From Azotobacter vinelandii CA (GTDB taxonomy: Bacteria > Pseudomonadota > Gammaproteobacteria > Pseudomonadales > Pseudomonadaceae), in the NCBI RefSeq assembly GCF_000380335.1, contig NC_021149.1:4888501-4952500 (forward strand): a stretch of DNA of 64,000 nt, in the 5' to 3' direction. Under the pieces are notes generated by a model. It was not told the DNA's origin. It saw only the letters and a program-made list of their open reading frames with translations, and searched no databases. Positions 10,063 to 19,278 of this stretch are shown one piece after another (within the stretch, counting starts at the first letter, position 1; each line of letters opens with the position of its first letter). A program made the position numbers and the translations under genes.

Positions 10063-11292
10063 ATGAGCAAGACCTCTCTCGACAAGAGCAAGATCCGCTT
10101 CCTTCTGCTGGAAGGCGTCCACCAGACCGCACTGGATACGCTCAAGGCTGCCGGCTACACCAACATCGAGTACCTGACCGGCTCGCTGCCCGAGGAACAG
10201 TTGAAAGAGAAGATCGCCGACGCCCACTTCATCGGCATCCGCTCGCGCACCCAACTGACCGAGGAGGTCTTCGACCGCGCGAAGAAGCTGGTCGCGGTCG
10301 GCTGTTTCTGCATCGGCACCAACCAGGTCGACCTGGAGGCCGCTCGCGAGCGCGGCATCGCGGTGTTCAACGCCCCCTACTCGAACACCCGCTCGGTGGC
10401 CGAGCTGGTGCTCGCCGAGGCGATCCTGCTGCTGCGCGGCATTCCCGAGAAGAACGCGGCCAGCCACCGCGGCGGCTGGCTGAAGAGCGCCAGCAACTCC
10501 TACGAGATCCGCGGCAAGAAGCTCGGCATCATCGGCTATGGCTCGATCGGTACCCAGCTCTCGGTGCTGGCCGAAAGCCTGGGCATGCAGGTGCTGTTCT
10601 ACGACGTGGTGACCAAGCTGCCGCTGGGCAACGCCGCCCAGGTGGGCAACCTCTACGACTTGCTCGGCCAGGCCGACATCGTCACCCTGCACGTGCCGGA
10701 AACCGCCGCGACCAAGTGGATGATCGGCGAGAAGGAAATCCGCGCCATGAAGAAAGGCGCCATCCTGCTCAACGCCGCCCGCGGCACCGTGGTGGACATC
10801 GACGCGCTGGCCGCCGCCCTCCGCGACAAGCACCTCAACGGCGCGGCCATCGACGTGTTCCCGGTGGAACCGCGCTCCAACAACGACGAGTTCGTCAGCC
10901 CGCTGCGCGAGTTCGACAACGTCATCCTCACCCCGCACGTCGGCGGCTCGACCATGGAGGCCCAGGCCAACATCGGTTCGGAAGTGGCCGAGAAGCTGGT
11001 CAAGTACAGCGACAACGGCACCTCGGTGTCCTCGGTCAACTTCCCGGAAGTGGCCCTGCCCTCCCACCCGGGCAAGCACCGCCTGCTGCACATCCACAAG
11101 AACATCCCCGGAGTGATGAGCGAGATCAACAAGGTCTTCGCCGAGAACGGCATCAACATTTCCGGCCAGTTCCTGCAGACCAACGAGACGGTCGGCTACG
11201 TGGTGATCGATGTCGATGCCGAGTACTCGGAAATGGCCCTGGAGAAACTGCAGCAGGTGAACGGCACCATCCGCAGCCGCGTGCTGTTCTGA
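10063..11292 (+). CDS. serA: D-3-phosphoglycerate dehydrogenase SerA
   Basis: First enzyme of serine synthesis, oxidising 3-phosphoglycerate with NAD+. 409 aa from the ATG at 10063. It shows the NAD-binding motif LGIIGYGSIGTQLS, the Arg in NAARGTVVDIDAL, the catalytic His in LTPHVGGSTMEAQ, and a C-terminal ACT domain (about residues 335-409, IPGVMSEINKVFAENGINI) typical of the serine-inhibited E. coli-type enzyme. A strong terminator follows 26 bp after the stop. Confidence 0.97.
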   Translation: MSKTSLDKSKIRFLLLEGVHQTALDTLKAAGYTNIEYLTGSLPEEQLKEKIADAHFIGIRSRTQLTEEVFDRAKKLVAVGCFCIGTNQVDLEAARERGIAVFNAPYSNTRSVAELVLAEAILLLRGIPEKNAASHRGGWLKSASNSYEIRGKKLGIIGYGSIGTQLSVLAESLGMQVLFYDVVTKLPLGNAAQVGNLYDLLGQADIVTLHVPETAATKWMIGEKEIRAMKKGAILLNAARGTVVDIDALAAALRDKHLNGAAIDVFPVEPRSNNDEFVSPLREFDNVILTPHVGGSTMEAQANIGSEVAEKLVKYSDNGTSVSSVNFPEVALPSHPGKHRLLHIHKNIPGVMSEINKVFAENGINISGQFLQTNETVGYVVIDVDAEYSEMALEKLQQVNGTIRSRVLF

Positions 11293-11317
11293 CCGCTCCG
11301 CAGCCGCGAGCCGCCCG

Positions 11318-11355
11318 ACGACGAGGCCCGTACCGGATGGTACGGGCCTCGTCGT
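11318..11355. terminator. Bidirectional intrinsic terminator between serA and the AEC transporter
   Basis: Perfect 17-bp stem (arms 11318-11334 and 11339-11355) with a 4-nt GGAT loop, placed between two convergent genes. The T-run afterwards is short (TTT). Its symmetry fits termination of both transcripts. Confidence 0.85.
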
Positions 11356-11364
11356 TTCCGCTGG

Positions 11365-12264
11365 CTACAGATGCGCGCCGAGAAACACCCACAGCGGCAG
11401 GGTCAGCACCGCCAGCAGGGTCGACAGGGTGATCGCCGAGCTGACCACCCCGCTGTCCTCCGGATGGCGGACGAAGCCGAACACGTTCACCCCGCTGGGG
11501 CAGGCGGCCATGGCGATCAGCACCGAACTGGCCAGCGGCCCTAGCCCGAGCGCCGCGCACAGGAGCAGTACCGCCAGCGGGAACACCAGCAGCTTGGCGA
11601 AGACGATGCCGAGCGCCTCGCGGCTGGGGAACAGACGATAGCCGGAGAGATTGACCCCGAGCACGATCAGCGCGCAGGGCAGCGCCGCCTGTCCCAGCCA
11701 CTGGACCAGATGCTCGACGGAGACGGGCAGTTGCAGGCCGGAGAGGTTCAGCAGCACGCCCAGCACCAGCCCGACGATCATCGGGTTGGCCAGGCTCAGC
11801 AGCAGGGAGCGGACATTCACCGCCTCCCCGTCGGCCAGCGCGCCGTACAGGCTCTGGAAGGAAAACAGCAGCAGGCTGTGGAAGGCCAGCACCGTGAACA
11901 CGTAGACCAGCCCGGGATTGCCGAACAGGCTGGCGACCAGCGGGATGCCCACCAGCACGTTGTTGGAGAAGCCGGCGGTCAGGCCGAACGGCGTGGGCCG
12001 TCCGCGCAGGCGGTGGCCGATCAGGTTCACCACGGCGAAGACGCCCAGGGCCGGCAGGAAATAGGCCAGCAGCAGGCCGGGGGAAAAGCCCTCGTCCAGC
12101 GAGGCCTTGGCGATGCCATGGAACAGCAGCATCGGCATGAACAGCTTGAAGGTCAGGTTGCCCAGTTCCCTGGCCGCCTGGGCACCCAGCCACTGACGGC
12201 GCCCGAGAAGGTAGCCCAGCACGATCAGGGCGAAGATCGGCAGAATCGCCTGCAGCACGGCCAC
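11365..12264 (-). CDS. AEC-family (auxin efflux carrier-like) transporter
   Basis: About 299-aa inner-membrane transporter made almost wholly of hydrophobic helices. Family features are the N-terminal LPIFALIVLGYLLGR, the mid-protein GFSNNVLVGIPLVASLFG and the C-terminal half with ANPMIVGLVLG and AMAACPSGVNVFGF. Start is ambiguous: GTG at 12264 or 12258; no ATG fits. AEC proteins export or import organic acids or amino-acid-like compounds; substrate unknown here. A second transporter gene on the same strand lies 38 bp upstream. Confidence 0.8.
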   Translation of the reverse strand: MAVLQAILPIFALIVLGYLLGRRQWLGAQAARELGNLTFKLFMPMLLFHGIAKASLDEGFSPGLLLAYFLPALGVFAVVNLIGHRLRGRPTPFGLTAGFSNNVLVGIPLVASLFGNPGLVYVFTVLAFHSLLLFSFQSLYGALADGEAVNVRSLLLSLANPMIVGLVLGVLLNLSGLQLPVSVEHLVQWLGQAALPCALIVLGVNLSGYRLFPSREALGIVFAKLLVFPLAVLLLCAALGLGPLASSVLIAMAACPSGVNVFGFVRHPEDSGVVSSAITLSTLLAVLTLPLWVFLGAHL

Positions 12265-12302
12265 GACTGAAAGACTCCGGCAGCTTGAAGGAAAAGGGGC
12301 GC

Positions 12303-13370
12303 TCAGCGCCGCGCCAGGCGCATGATCTGCCGCGCGAAGAAGGCTCCCGTGAGAATCACCCCGAACAGGCGGAGCGTCTGCATGGCCAGCACCAGACCGG
12401 CATCCGAGCGGGTGTCCACGGCGATGATCGCCATGGCGTCCAGGCCGCCGGGAGTGGTTGCCAGGTAGACCGAGAGGAAGTCCTTGCCGAGCAGCAGCGC
12501 GATCAGCCAGGCCGACAGCGCACAGAGCACGATCAGTACCACCGCGCCGACGATCATCGCCGGTAGGCGGCGCCAGACATGGCTCAACGTCGCCAGATCG
12601 AAACGCAACCCGATATAGCATCCGATCGCCCCGTAGGCCAGGGGCGGCAGCCAGTCCGGCAGTCCCAGGCGCAGCACGCCGGCCACCTGCAGGGCGGCGC
12701 CGGCCAGCAGCGGCAGCAGCAGGGCGCCGGCGGGCAGGCGCGCGCCGGCCAGCACCCCGCACGGGATCAGCGCCAGACTCGGTGCCAGGTCCGCCAGCCC
12801 GGTCTGCGCCGGCAGCGACGACAACCCGGCCGGCTCGGCGCCCGGGACTCCGGTCAGATGCCCGACCAGCGCCCCGACCAGCACCACGCAAACCACCCGC
12901 ACGTACTGCATGGTCGCCACCACGCGGCCGTCGGCGCCGTCCTCCTCGGCCATCGCGACCATCGCCGAGGCGGCCCCGGGCGCCATCCCCCAGGCCGCGG
13001 TGCTGCCGGAAATGCCGCCGAACCAGACCAGCCCCAAGCTCACCAGCAGGCTGAGGGCCAAGGTCAGCGAGGTCGCCAGCAGCATCACATGCCAGGACTG
13101 CGCCAGGTTCAGCAGCACCGACAGGGTCATGGACTGGGCGACCAGGATGCCGACGCAGCCCTGGCCCAGCTTGAAGGCCGGCCTGGGCATGTGGATGGTC
13201 GCACCACAGACGCCGAAGACCACGGCCACCAGCATGGGGCCGAGAAACCAGGCGACCGGCAGGTCCAGATGGCCGAGCAGTCCGCCACCGGCTCCGGCGG
13301 CGACCAGCAGGGCCAGCCACTGCAGCGCGGCGGGCCAGGTTCGGAGCGAAAAGCGCGGCGACTGCGACAA
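12303..13370 (-). CDS. AbrB-family membrane protein (duplicated AbrB domain)
   Basis: Polytopic inner-membrane protein with the duplicated AbrB signature: WFLGPMLVAVVFG in the first half and the glycine-rich APGAASAMVAMA and TTPGGLDAMAIIAVD segments. I chose a TTG at 13370 (LSQSPRFSL) because GGAGA lies 7 nt upstream, giving 355 aa; the frame is open to an ATG at 13493. Some relatives are linked to regulation of ammonia monooxygenase or to transport, but no function can be assigned here. Confidence 0.75.
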   Translation of the reverse strand: MSQSPRFSLRTWPAALQWLALLVAAGAGGGLLGHLDLPVAWFLGPMLVAVVFGVCGATIHMPRPAFKLGQGCVGILVAQSMTLSVLLNLAQSWHVMLLATSLTLALSLLVSLGLVWFGGISGSTAAWGMAPGAASAMVAMAEEDGADGRVVATMQYVRVVCVVLVGALVGHLTGVPGAEPAGLSSLPAQTGLADLAPSLALIPCGVLAGARLPAGALLLPLLAGAALQVAGVLRLGLPDWLPPLAYGAIGCYIGLRFDLATLSHVWRRLPAMIVGAVVLIVLCALSAWLIALLLGKDFLSVYLATTPGGLDAMAIIAVDTRSDAGLVLAMQTLRLFGVILTGAFFARQIMRLARR

Positions 13371-13500
13371 CCCGGATTCTCCACGGCGAAGGTAAGACTC
13401 ATCGGTACGTTGTACGGAAATGTACCGCCGGGAGGGATTATCGACCGCGCCATTGATCAGGTCTATCCGCTGCCGGATAGCCATTGGTGGCAACCAATGC

Positions 13501-14004
13501 TCATCGCGCGTCGTCGCCCGCCTCCAGCGCTGCCAGGGCGGCGGCCGCGTCCATCAGTTCCTCCTCGCTGAACACCCGTACCCCGTGGCGCCTGAGCAGC
13601 GCGGCGGTGACGCCCTCGCCGGGCACCCGCCGGCCGGCGAAACTGCCGTCGTAGTTCTCGCGATTGCCGCAGGAAGGACTGCGCGCCTTGAGCACGGCGA
13701 GGCGGATGCCGTGGGCCTCGACCAGTCGCAGGGCGGCGCGGGCGCCGGCGAGGAAGGCCGCGCCGACATCCGCGCCGTCGACGGTCAGCACACCGCACTC
13801 GCCATCCAGTACCCGGGCGCCCTGCCCGCCGGGAATCTCCGCCGGCGGCCGGGGCGTCGGCAGACCGCCGGCGACCTCCGGACAGACCGCCACCAGGCGC
13901 CCCTGGCGCCGCCACTCCTCGAGCAGGGCGAAAGGACCGTGGCTGCCACCGTCGTAGCGGACCCGCTCGCCGAGCAGGCAACGGCTGACCAGGATCTTGT
14001 GCAT
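13501..14004 (-). CDS. DUF523 (YbbK-like) protein
   Basis: 167-aa protein of the DUF523 family. Its conserved cysteine motifs SRCLLGERVRYDGG, CPEVAGGLPTPRPPAEI and KARSPSCG suggest a metal or Fe-S site, which is an inference. Start ATG at 14004. The next gene on this strand begins upstream at 14667, separated by only 30 bp at the gene ends, so they may form a pair. Function unknown. Confidence 0.8.
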   Translation of the reverse strand: MHKILVSRCLLGERVRYDGGSHGPFALLEEWRRQGRLVAVCPEVAGGLPTPRPPAEIPGGQGARVLDGECGVLTVDGADVGAAFLAGARAALRLVEAHGIRLAVLKARSPSCGNRENYDGSFAGRRVPGEGVTAALLRRHGVRVFSEEELMDAAAALAALEAGDDAR

Positions 14005-14034
14005 GCGGGGCTCCGTGTGCCGGCGCGGACCGGC

Positions 14035-14667
14035 CTACAGGGTATCCAGGGGGTTATCGGCACGCCGCCGGAACCAGCCGGTCAGCGACAGCCGTTCGCG
14101 GGTCGCCGGCAGCACCTCGTGAGGGAAACTCGCCGACATGAAGCAGGCCAGGCTGCCGCCCTGCGGCATCATGTCGTGCGCCCGGCCACCCGGCAGGTAC
14201 AGGCGCAGTTCGCCGCCTTCGTCGGGCTGCCAGGCTTCGTTGAGGTAGAGCACCACGGTCACCGTGCGGCTGTCGTCGTCGCGGAAGCGGTCGAAGTGGC
14301 GCCGGTAAAAGGCCCCCGGCGGATAGAGGGCGAAGTGGCACTCGAGCTCCTCCAGGCCGAGGAACAGCTCGCGGTTGAGGGTCTGGCGCAGGGACTCCAT
14401 CAGCGCCAGCCAGGCATCGCCCGGCGCACACTGACCGGGCTCCAGCCAGGCGGTGTAGTCGCCGCGCACGCCCTCCTGCACCAGCTGCCGGCCGCCGCGG
14501 CCGATGGCGGCGGGCGTCAGCTCGCCGGCATCCGCCCGCGCGCGACACTCCGCGGCCAGCTCGGCGGTCAATGCCGGCGGCAGGAAGATGCTTTGCTGCG
14601 ACCAGCCGGGGCCGGCCAGGTCGTCGACGATGCGCAGCAGCAGGGGATGAGCGGAAGAGGTAGGCAT
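14035..14667 (-). CDS. 2-oxoglutarate/Fe(II)-dependent oxygenase (SM-20-like)
   Basis: 210-aa prolyl-4-hydroxylase-type dioxygenase. The iron triad is visible: His and Asp in FYRRHFDRFRDDD, and the distal His in SFPHEVLPATRERL, with the 2-oxoglutarate-binding Arg shortly after (LSLTGWFRRR). TVVLYLNEAW and GGELRLYLPGG form the jelly-roll core. Start ATG at 14667. The family hydroxylates protein prolines or small substrates; the target is not known. Confidence 0.85.
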   Translation of the reverse strand: MPTSSAHPLLLRIVDDLAGPGWSQQSIFLPPALTAELAAECRARADAGELTPAAIGRGGRQLVQEGVRGDYTAWLEPGQCAPGDAWLALMESLRQTLNRELFLGLEELECHFALYPPGAFYRRHFDRFRDDDSRTVTVVLYLNEAWQPDEGGELRLYLPGGRAHDMMPQGGSLACFMSASFPHEVLPATRERLSLTGWFRRRADNPLDTL

Positions 14668-15059
14668 GGCGGATATTCTAGGGGTTGCCGAGGTTTTGGA
14701 GTAGGCCGGCCCCCGAATGTCGTGCGGCCCACGGATCAATCCTCGGTATCGATAGGCGGTTACCGGCGAAAACGCCAAGGACACGCTGCCAGGCCGACCA
14801 CCGGGACCGCTTCTACGCCTTACTGGAAAGCGAGGAGCTGAAAGAGGACCGTGCCCTCGCCAGCGGCATGGTCGAACGCCTGTTCCCACCGGGCGGCACG
14901 CCCGACGACGCCTGGCTGGCCTGCATGCTCGAGACCGGGCGACGATGCCCGAGAGCCAGAACAACGAAGGCAGGCCCCGGTGCCGGCTCGCGGCCGGCGG
15001 CCCCTCGACTTTTGCGCGCGGGGCCGTCGACAATAGCGCCACGAACGACCGGAGTCTCC
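14668..15059. other. Intergenic gap without a recognised gene
   Basis: 392 bp between divergent genes. A short plus-strand stretch at about 14800-14940 reads as plausible protein (DRFYALLESEELKED, then GTPDDAWLACMLETG) but has no start in context and no family I recognise. It may be a gene remnant. The 3' end should hold the promoter of the DUF2059 gene; I see no clear operator. Confidence 0.4.
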
Positions 15060-15797
15060 ATGCGCGCCCTCGTCTTCCTCGTCCTCGCCCTGCTCGGCCC
15101 GCCCGGCTTTGCCGACGATTACCTGCAGCTCTACCGGAGCGGGGGCTGGCCGGAACAGCGCGAGCACTTCCACGCCGCCCTCGCCAGCGCCCAGCAGCGC
15201 TACCGGACCAACCTGCCGCCGGCGATCTACCAGACCCTGGTCGACAACAGCAACCAGCGCTTCGCCGCCCAGGCCATGGACCGCCGCGCCCTGGCGGCGC
15301 TGCGCGCCCGGTTGCCGCAGCCGGGGCCGGCGCTGACCTTTTTCGAGAGCCCGCTGGGCCGCAAGATCGTCGCCGCCGAACTGACCGCCACCCGCAGCGA
15401 CCAGTTGGCCAGGCACGCCAACGGCCTGCCGCGCATGCAGGCCGACGCCACCCGCCGTCTGCTGATCCGCCACCTGGCGCAGGCCATCCCGGCCGGAGAA
15501 GCCGGCGCCGAACTCAGCCTGGCGCTGGCCGGAGTGGCCGCCGACAGCCTCAGCCAGATGGTGCCCGGCTTCGGCCTGTTCAGCGGCGGCCAGCTCGGCA
15601 TGCTCGACAACCAGCGCCAGCGCATCCGCGACGAGATCGAGCAGGATCTGGACAACACCCTGATGTACGTCTACCGGGACCTGTCCGACCCGGAACTGGA
15701 AGAGTTCGTCGAGTTCGCCGAGTCGCCCGCCGGCCGGGCCTACTACCAGGCCGCCCTGGCCGCCCTGCGCGCCGGCCTGGCGGTCGGACAGCAATAG
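15060..15797 (+). CDS. Secreted DUF2059-type protein
   Basis: 245-aa protein with an N-terminal signal peptide (MRALVFLVLALLGPPGFADD, cleavage after GFA likely). Two helical modules each contain the DUF2059 pattern of an aromatic plus SP-x-G: FFESPLGRKIVAAE (about residues 95-108) and EFAESPAGRAYYQA (about 219-232). Predicted periplasmic; function unknown. Start ATG at 15060. It is convergent with the next gene with only 4 bp between stops. Confidence 0.75.
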   Translation: MRALVFLVLALLGPPGFADDYLQLYRSGGWPEQREHFHAALASAQQRYRTNLPPAIYQTLVDNSNQRFAAQAMDRRALAALRARLPQPGPALTFFESPLGRKIVAAELTATRSDQLARHANGLPRMQADATRRLLIRHLAQAIPAGEAGAELSLALAGVAADSLSQMVPGFGLFSGGQLGMLDNQRQRIRDEIEQDLDNTLMYVYRDLSDPELEEFVEFAESPAGRAYYQAALAALRAGLAVGQQ

Positions 15798-15801
15798 CCG
15801 G

Positions 15802-16740
15802 TCACGCCAGCCGTTCGCGCAGAAAATCGAAGTAGCGCTCGCGCAGCGCCTCGCGCTCGTTGGCCAGGTGATGGCGCGCGTCCGCCAGCAGCAGGAACTG
15901 CGGATCGCGGAACTTGCCCCGCAGGACGTCCAGGTTGTGCCGCCAGTCGACGGTCAGGTCCGCATCGCCCTGGATGATCAGCGGGCTGCGCTCGCTGCGC
16001 CCGGCGGCCTCGATGCGCGGAATCCAGCGCGCCAGCGCGCCGACCCAGGCGGTCGGCAGGATGCGCGCCTGCAGCGGGTCGCGCTGGATGAATTCGAGAA
16101 AGGCCGCGTCGCTGGAGTTGTCGGTGAAACGCCGCGGAATCGACTGGACGAACGGCCGCAGCGCCTGGTAACTGAGCTTCGACAGCCGCCAACTGCGCGG
16201 CCGCACCAGCGGGGCGAAGAGGATGGTCTCGCCCAGCTCGGGGCGCGGCGCGCCGGTCAGCAGATAATCGAGCAGGATGGCGCCGCCGGTGCTCTGCCCG
16301 AACAGGTGCCAGGGCTTGGGCAAATCGAGCGCGGCGGCCTCGCCCAGAAGCCCCTGGAACACCGCCTGGTATTCGGCGAAGTCGTCGATGCTGGCCGGCG
16401 CGCCGCTGGACAACCCGTGCCCCGGCAGGTCGCAGGAGAGCACGGCGAAGCCCATGCCCAGCGCCCAGTCGAGCACGTGCCGGTAGAGTCCCATGTGATC
16501 GTAGTAGCCGTGCAACAGCAGCAGGGTCGCGCGCGGCCGCTCCGGCCACCAGACCTGGGCGACGATCCGGTAGGGACCGACGTCGAAGGCGCCGAGGCGG
16601 CCCTGCACGCCCGGCCGATGCTCGCCCAAGTCGAGCCCGTAGTAGCGGCGGTAGGCCCGGACCCGCGGCGACTCGTCGCCGGCCGTGGCCAAAGGCTGCA
16701 GCAAAGGACGCAGAAGATCGGGCTGGAAGGACTCTGACAT
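15802..16740 (-). CDS. Alpha/beta hydrolase (serine aminopeptidase/monoacylglycerol lipase-like)
   Basis: 312-aa alpha/beta-hydrolase of the S33/Hydrolase_4 type. The oxyanion region is LLLLHGYYDHMGLY, the nucleophile elbow FGQSTGGAI, and the acid/base residues lie in IIQGDADLTVDWRHN and ADARHHLANERE. Such enzymes act as lysophospholipases or monoacylglycerol lipases; the substrate is not known. Start ATG at 16740. No signal peptide, so probably cytoplasmic. Confidence 0.82.
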   Translation of the reverse strand: MSESFQPDLLRPLLQPLATAGDESPRVRAYRRYYGLDLGEHRPGVQGRLGAFDVGPYRIVAQVWWPERPRATLLLLHGYYDHMGLYRHVLDWALGMGFAVLSCDLPGHGLSSGAPASIDDFAEYQAVFQGLLGEAAALDLPKPWHLFGQSTGGAILLDYLLTGAPRPELGETILFAPLVRPRSWRLSKLSYQALRPFVQSIPRRFTDNSSDAAFLEFIQRDPLQARILPTAWVGALARWIPRIEAAGRSERSPLIIQGDADLTVDWRHNLDVLRGKFRDPQFLLLADARHHLANEREALRERYFDFLRERLA

Positions 16741-16849
16741 GACACCTCGTCCGCGAAGGAAACCGCGCCCGGCGCCGCACCGTGCCGACGCCCTTCATCG
16801 GACGGGCGCGGCGTGGCAAGCTTGGGCATTCTCTGCCCGTCTTTACGCC

Positions 16850-17398
16850 ATGCTCTCCCCGAAGCGCAAGACCCTGCTCGCCATACTGCTCGCCATCCTC
16901 GGCCTCGCCGTCCTCGCCGCCTACGACTGGTACCGCGGACGCTACCAGCGGACCGTCCTGTTCGATGCCAGCGGACTACGCCTGCCGCCGGCCCTGGCGG
17001 GTCCCGGGCCGATCCGCCTGGTGCACTTCCACGACCCGGCCTGCCCCTGCAACGTCGGCAACCAGCAACATCTGGCCGAACTGATCGAACGCTACGGAGC
17101 GCGGGGCGTGTCCTTCCATGCCGTGCAGCGGCCGGGCAGCCGCGGCGGCCTGCCGCCGGCGCTGGCCGCGCTGCAGCCGCTGGCGGCACTCCCCGACGGC
17201 AAGGCGCCGCCGGCCAGCCCGGCCCTGGCGATCTGGGACCGCCAGGGCCATCTGGCCTACTTCGGCCCCTACAGCGAAGGGGCGACCTGCACCTCGGCCA
17301 ACAGCTTCGTCGAGCCGATCCTCGACGCTCTGCTCGAAGGCCGTCCGGTGCGGGCCGGCGGAACCCTGGCCGAAGGCTGCTTCTGCGACTGGCGCTAG
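16850..17398 (+). CDS. Membrane-anchored thioredoxin-like protein (DUF6436-like)
   Basis: 182-aa protein with an N-terminal signal-anchor (KTLLAILLAILGLAVLAAYDW) and a periplasmic thioredoxin-like domain. The would-be active site is HFHDPACPCNVGNQQHL, a CPC arrangement rather than CxxC. Further Cys residues occur in EGATCTSAN and EGCFCDWR at the very end. The family is uncharacterised; a redox role is inference. Start ATG at 16850. The last 4 bases overlap the 3' end of the convergent next gene. Confidence 0.7.
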   Translation: MLSPKRKTLLAILLAILGLAVLAAYDWYRGRYQRTVLFDASGLRLPPALAGPGPIRLVHFHDPACPCNVGNQQHLAELIERYGARGVSFHAVQRPGSRGGLPPALAALQPLAALPDGKAPPASPALAIWDRQGHLAYFGPYSEGATCTSANSFVEPILDALLEGRPVRAGGTLAEGCFCDWR

Positions 17399-18255
17399 GG
17401 CGTGTCCAGCAGCGCCGCATAGCCCTCGCGGTAACCGGGATAGCGCGGCACCCAGCCGAGCGCGCGGGCCCTGGCGTTGCTGCAACGCTTGCTGCCGGCG
17501 CGCCGACCGATGCTCTCCGGGCCCTCGCCGGTCACGCCCAGCCACCCGCGCAGCCAGGCGACCACCTCGTGCAGCGGCGCCGGCGCGTCGTCCACGCCCA
17601 GATAGCAGTCGGCCAGCGGAACGCCACGGGCATCGGCCTCGAGCAGGAAGGTGAGCAGTCCGGCGGCGTCGTCGCGGTGGATGCGGTTGCCGTAGAGCGG
17701 CGGCGTCGCGGCGATCCGACCGCCGCGGCGGACCTGCCCGAGCAGCCACTCGCGACCGGGCCCGTAGATGCCGGCCAGACGCACCACGCTGGCCGGCAGG
17801 CCGCTGCCCAGGGCCAGGCGTTCGGCCTCCAGCAGCACCCGCCCGGAGAAACCGGAAGGCTCGGTCGGCGAGTTTTCGTCGACCCACTCGCCCTCCTGCT
17901 GGCCGTAGACCCCGGTGCTGGAGACGAACAGCAGCCGCCTCGGCTTCTGGCCGTGCCGCGTCAGCCAGTCCAGCACATGGCACAACCCCTGGACATAGGC
18001 GGCCCGGTAGCCGGGCTCGTCGTGACGGCTGGCCGCCGCGCTGTAGATCAGGTAATCGATCCGCCCCGGCGGCCAGCCCGCAGGACACTGCGTGCTTTCG
18101 AGATCGCCGCACAGCGGCAGGATCGTCGCCGGCAGGGCGGCCACCCGCCGGCGCAGGCCATGCACATGCCAGCCGGCGGCGGCCAGCCGTTCGCCGAGGC
18201 GGCTGCCGACGTCGCCGCAACCGGCGATCAGCAGCACGGGCGCAGTGGTTTCCAT
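17395..18255 (-). CDS. NAD-dependent epimerase/SDR family protein (YeeZ-like)
   Basis: 286-aa extended SDR-like protein. The Rossmann motif is LLIAGCGDVGSRLGERLAAA; a catalytic-type SSTGVYGQ segment follows at about residues 120-127, and GIYGPGREWLL resembles the NAD-epimerase core. Start ATG at 18255 preceded by AGGAG. It is divergent from oxyR. Substrate unknown. Confidence 0.82.
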   Translation of the reverse strand: METTAPVLLIAGCGDVGSRLGERLAAAGWHVHGLRRRVAALPATILPLCGDLESTQCPAGWPPGRIDYLIYSAAASRHDEPGYRAAYVQGLCHVLDWLTRHGQKPRRLLFVSSTGVYGQQEGEWVDENSPTEPSGFSGRVLLEAERLALGSGLPASVVRLAGIYGPGREWLLGQVRRGGRIAATPPLYGNRIHRDDAAGLLTFLLEADARGVPLADCYLGVDDAPAPLHEVVAWLRGWLGVTGEGPESIGRRAGSKRCSNARARALGWVPRYPGYREGYAALLDTP

Positions 18256-18342
18256 ATGAGCTCCTGTCATGCTGCTCGTGGACACGGTTGGTTCTCAGCT
18301 ACGCAAAGGCTATTCTTGAAAGCGAGCTAATGGATATTCGCT

Positions 18343-19278
18343 ATGACCCTCACCGAACTGCGCTATATCGTCACCCTCGCCCAGGAACAGCATTTCGGAC
18401 GCGCCGCCGAACGTTGCCACGTCAGCCAGCCGACCCTTTCGGTGGGCGTGAAAAAGCTCGAGGACGAACTCGGCGTGCTGATCTTCGAACGCAGCAAGAC
18501 CGCCGTGCGGCTGACCCCGGTCGGCGAGGGCATCGTCACCCAGGCCCAGAAGGTGCTGGAACAGGCCCAGAGCATCCGCGAACTGGCCCAGGCCGGCAAG
18601 AACCAGTTGGCCGCGCCGCTCAAGGTCGGCGCCATCTACACCATCGGCCCCTACCTGTTCCCGCACCTGATCCCGCAGTTGCACAAGGCGGCGCCGCAGA
18701 TGCCCTTGTACATCGAGGAAAACTTCACCCACGTGCTGCGCGACAAGCTGCGCACCGGCGAACTCGACGCGATCATCGTCGCGCTGCCGTTCAACGAGGC
18801 GGACGTGCTGACCAAGCCGCTCTACGACGAGCCCTTCTATGCCCTGCTGCCGGCCGGTCACCCCTGGACCAGGCTGCGCACCATCGACACCGAGATGCTC
18901 AACGACAAGAGCCTGCTGCTGCTCGGCGAGGGCCATTGCTTCCGCGACCAGGTGCTGGAGGCCTGCCCGTCGCTGCGCAAGAGCGACGAGGCACATCGCC
19001 ACACCACGGTGGAATCCAGCTCGCTGGAGACCATCCGCCACATGGTCGCCTCCGGGCTCGGTATTTCGGTGCTGCCGTTCACCGCGGTGAACAGCCACCA
19101 CTACGCTCCCGGCATACTCGAAGTCCGTCCGCTGGCCTCGCCGGTGCCGTTCCGCACCGTGGCCCTCGCCTGGCGCGCCAGCTTCCCGCGGCCCAAGGCG
19201 ATCGAGATACTGGCCGAGTCCATCCGCCTGTGCTCGGCGACCCATTCGCCGACCGGCCCCGCCCAGCAGACGGCATGA
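18343..19278 (+). CDS. oxyR: Hydrogen-peroxide-responsive LysR regulator OxyR
   Basis: 311-aa LysR-type activator that senses H2O2 by disulfide formation and switches on catalase and peroxidase genes. The N-terminal HTH contains HFGRAAERCHVSQPTLS. The redox cysteines fall exactly at residues 199 (EGHCFRD) and 208 (LEACPS), as in E. coli OxyR. The stop overlaps the recG start (ATGA), so the two are translationally coupled. Confidence 0.97.
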   Translation: MTLTELRYIVTLAQEQHFGRAAERCHVSQPTLSVGVKKLEDELGVLIFERSKTAVRLTPVGEGIVTQAQKVLEQAQSIRELAQAGKNQLAAPLKVGAIYTIGPYLFPHLIPQLHKAAPQMPLYIEENFTHVLRDKLRTGELDAIIVALPFNEADVLTKPLYDEPFYALLPAGHPWTRLRTIDTEMLNDKSLLLLGEGHCFRDQVLEACPSLRKSDEAHRHTTVESSSLETIRHMVASGLGISVLPFTAVNSHHYAPGILEVRPLASPVPFRTVALAWRASFPRPKAIEILAESIRLCSATHSPTGPAQQTA

